Assembly (NCBI RefSeq): GCF_042847215.1
Contig: NZ_AP031500.1
Span: 806,001 to 870,000, forward strand
Reading direction: 5' to 3'
Origin: Gilvimarinus japonicus
GTDB taxonomy: Bacteria > Pseudomonadota > Gammaproteobacteria > Pseudomonadales > Cellvibrionaceae
DNA: 64,000 nt
The notes under the pieces are model-generated. The model did not search any database. It was not told where the DNA came from and saw only the letters and a list, made by a program, of their open reading frames with translations. Position 1 is the first letter of the stretch. Every line of letters begins with the position of its first letter. This document shows positions 62,357 to 64,000 of this stretch, one piece after another. Both the position numbers and the translations under genes were made by a program.

Positions 62357-64000
62357 GTGCGGCCACTCACGCTAAAGTCCTGGCGTTTTTACAGTGTGTT
62401 ACTGGCTTTGCTAGTGCTCGCTGTTGCGCTGCTTGGGCGAATAGCGTCACTGCAAGTGCTGCCCGATGCCGATCGTGGCTTTGAGTTTTTGCAGGGCCAG
62501 GGCAACGCTCGTACTTTGCGCACTGAGCCAATCAGTGCTTATCGCGGTGTTATCACTGATCGCAATGGTGAGCCCTTAGCGGTGAGTACGCCGGTAGAAT
62601 CTATTTGGGCCAACCCGCAAGTGTTGTTGCAAAAGCCGCAGCAGTGGGCAGCGCTGTCGCAAAAGCTGGGCTGGAGTCAGGCCGAGTTAGAGTCGCGCTT
62701 GTCGCGCTTTTCTAATAAAGAGTTTATGTATTTAGAGCGCCACTTGCCGCCGCAAGAGGCGCAGGGCATTTTGGCTTTGGGTGTCGATGGCGTTTACTCC
62801 CAGCGCGAGTATCGTCGCTATTACCCCGCCGGCGAAGTGGCAGCGCAGTTAGTGGGTATTACCGATGTGGATGATCGCGGCCAAGAGGGCATGGAGTTGG
62901 CCTACGATGCATGGCTGACCGGCGAGAGTGGCGCCAAGCAAGTGATCAAGGATTTGCGCGGCCGCACGGTTAAAGACCTAGGTTTAACGAAAGCGGCGCG
63001 CAGCGGCCGCCCTTTGGCGTTGAGTATTGATTTGCGCTTGCAGCACCTTGCTCATCGCGAGCTGAAAAAAGCGGTGCAAGAGTTTGGTGCCAAAGCGGGC
63101 TCGGTGGTGGTGCTGGATGTGCGCACCGGTGAAGTGTTGGCGATGGTCAATCAGCCCTCCTACAACCCCAACGACCGGGCGAGTATTAAAACGGCTAGCT
63201 TGCGCAACCGCGCGCTGACCGATGTCTTTGAGCCCGGCTCTACCATGAAGCCTCTGGCCATGGTGGCGGCACTTGAGACGGGGCGCTTCGAGCCTTACAC
63301 CGTGATTGATACCACCCCCGGCTATGTGCAAGTGGGACGTAAGGCGCTTTATGATCCGGTGGATTACGGCAAGCTGGATTTAACCCATGTTATTTCCAAG
63401 TCCAGCCAGGTGGGTATGACCAAGCTGGCTCTTAAGCTTGAGCCGAACATTATTCGCAATATGTATTACCGTTTAGGTTTGGGGCAAGGGACTGGCACGG
63501 GGTTTCCCGGTGAGGCCGTCGGTGTGCTGCCCTCTTACAATAAGTGGAAGCCAATCCAGCAAGCGACTTACGCATTTGGCTACGGTCTAAATCTAACCAT
63601 GGTTCAGCTGGCGCAAGCTTACAGTGTGCTGGCGACCGGCGGCATTAAACATCCTGTGTCTTTATTGCGCAAAGAGGGAGAAGAGATTCCGGGTGAGCAA
63701 ATTGTGGATAAGCAATACACCCACAAAGTGATGAAAATGCTGCGCAAAGTCGTCGCCACCGGTGGCACAGGCACGCGCGCCAATGTCGACTCCTACAGCG
63801 TCGCCGGTAAAACCGGTACTGCCCACAAGGCGGATGCGGGCGGTTACTCCGAGAACCGTTATGTGGGCTCGTTTGTGGGCGTTGCGCCCGCGCAAGATCC
63901 GGCCATAGTGGTGGCCGTTATGATTGATGAGCCGCGTGATGATAAATACCACGGCGGCCAAGTGGCGGCGCCAATTTTTTCTAGTATTACCGGTGGCGCT
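62357..64000 (+). CDS. ftsI: Peptidoglycan transpeptidase FtsI (PBP3), 3'-truncated by window
   Basis: 548 codons are visible from a GTG at 62357. A membrane helix (FYSVLLALLVLAVALLG) is followed by the PBP dimer domain (AYRGVITDRNGEPLAVSTP) and the transpeptidase domain: STMK with Ser295, KTG at 485-487 (VAGKTGTAHKA). The second motif, usually SxN, reads SSQ at 349-351. It crosslinks septal peptidoglycan and is the target of aztreonam-type beta-lactams. The last few dozen residues lie beyond the window. Confidence 0.96.
   Translation, partial: MRPLTLKSWRFYSVLLALLVLAVALLGRIASLQVLPDADRGFEFLQGQGNARTLRTEPISAYRGVITDRNGEPLAVSTPVESIWANPQVLLQKPQQWAALSQKLGWSQAELESRLSRFSNKEFMYLERHLPPQEAQGILALGVDGVYSQREYRRYYPAGEVAAQLVGITDVDDRGQEGMELAYDAWLTGESGAKQVIKDLRGRTVKDLGLTKAARSGRPLALSIDLRLQHLAHRELKKAVQEFGAKAGSVVVLDVRTGEVLAMVNQPSYNPNDRASIKTASLRNRALTDVFEPGSTMKPLAMVAALETGRFEPYTVIDTTPGYVQVGRKALYDPVDYGKLDLTHVISKSSQVGMTKLALKLEPNIIRNMYYRLGLGQGTGTGFPGEAVGVLPSYNKWKPIQQATYAFGYGLNLTMVQLAQAYSVLATGGIKHPVSLLRKEGEEIPGEQIVDKQYTHKVMKMLRKVVATGGTGTRANVDSYSVAGKTGTAHKADAGGYSENRYVGSFVGVAPAQDPAIVVAVMIDEPRDDKYHGGQVAAPIFSSITGGA

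Overview
The window comes from a gammaproteobacterium, most likely of the Pseudomonadales/Cellvibrionales kind. The evidence is the gene order around lpoA-yraN-diaA-dolP, rsmI, rnpB and mraZ-rsmH-ftsL-ftsI, an AlgP/histone-H1-like protein, and a RegB/RegA-type redox two-component pair. Base composition is moderately GC. No transposase, phage gene, CRISPR array, rRNA or tRNA was seen.

Region 1 (1-30461) is an essentially complete type VI secretion system (T6SS) in two divergent arms that meet at an intergenic region near 20.5 kb. The minus arm, in transcription order, holds a Ser/Thr kinase with two PEGA domains, a TssQ-like lipoprotein, tssA, tssB, tssC, hcp, tagJ, tssE, tssF, tssG, an unrecognised exported protein, clpV, vgrG and a DUF6484 gene. 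It ends in an effector-loading module: a DUF2169 adaptor, a ketosynthase-like pseudoenzyme, a DUF4150 PAAR-like protein, and an ORF cut by the window edge. The plus arm holds tagH (FHA), pppA (PP2C phosphatase), tssJ, tssK, tssL (with OmpA domain), tssM and tagF. Kinase, phosphatase, FHA protein and TagF are the parts of a threonine-phosphorylation switch. A strong intrinsic terminator lies just after hcp, which would let Hcp be made in excess of the genes downstream.

Region 2 (30585-34520) is an overlapping otsB / GH15 glycosidase / otsA operon for trehalose synthesis. Region 3 (34523-51470) is mostly housekeeping: leuA, a conserved unknown plus rimI, regA/regB, a MATE exporter, cysC, prfC, a chalcone-isomerase-like/TonB fusion, a cNMP-binding protein, a PilZ protein, a coiled-coil exported protein, the H1-like protein, a LexA-controlled dinB and an unpaired exbD-like gene.

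Region 4 (51470-58991, minus) holds an aminotransferase, an M48 protease with its LemA partner, and dolP-diaA-yraN-lpoA (outer membrane and peptidoglycan upkeep). Region 5 (59070-64000, plus) holds rsmI, RNase P RNA and the start of the division and cell wall (dcw) cluster, with a clear four-repeat MraZ operator. ftsI runs off the right edge.

The least explained items are the ketosynthase-like protein without catalytic residues, the apparent split of the PAAR-like effector at the left edge, and the exported protein between tssG and clpV.
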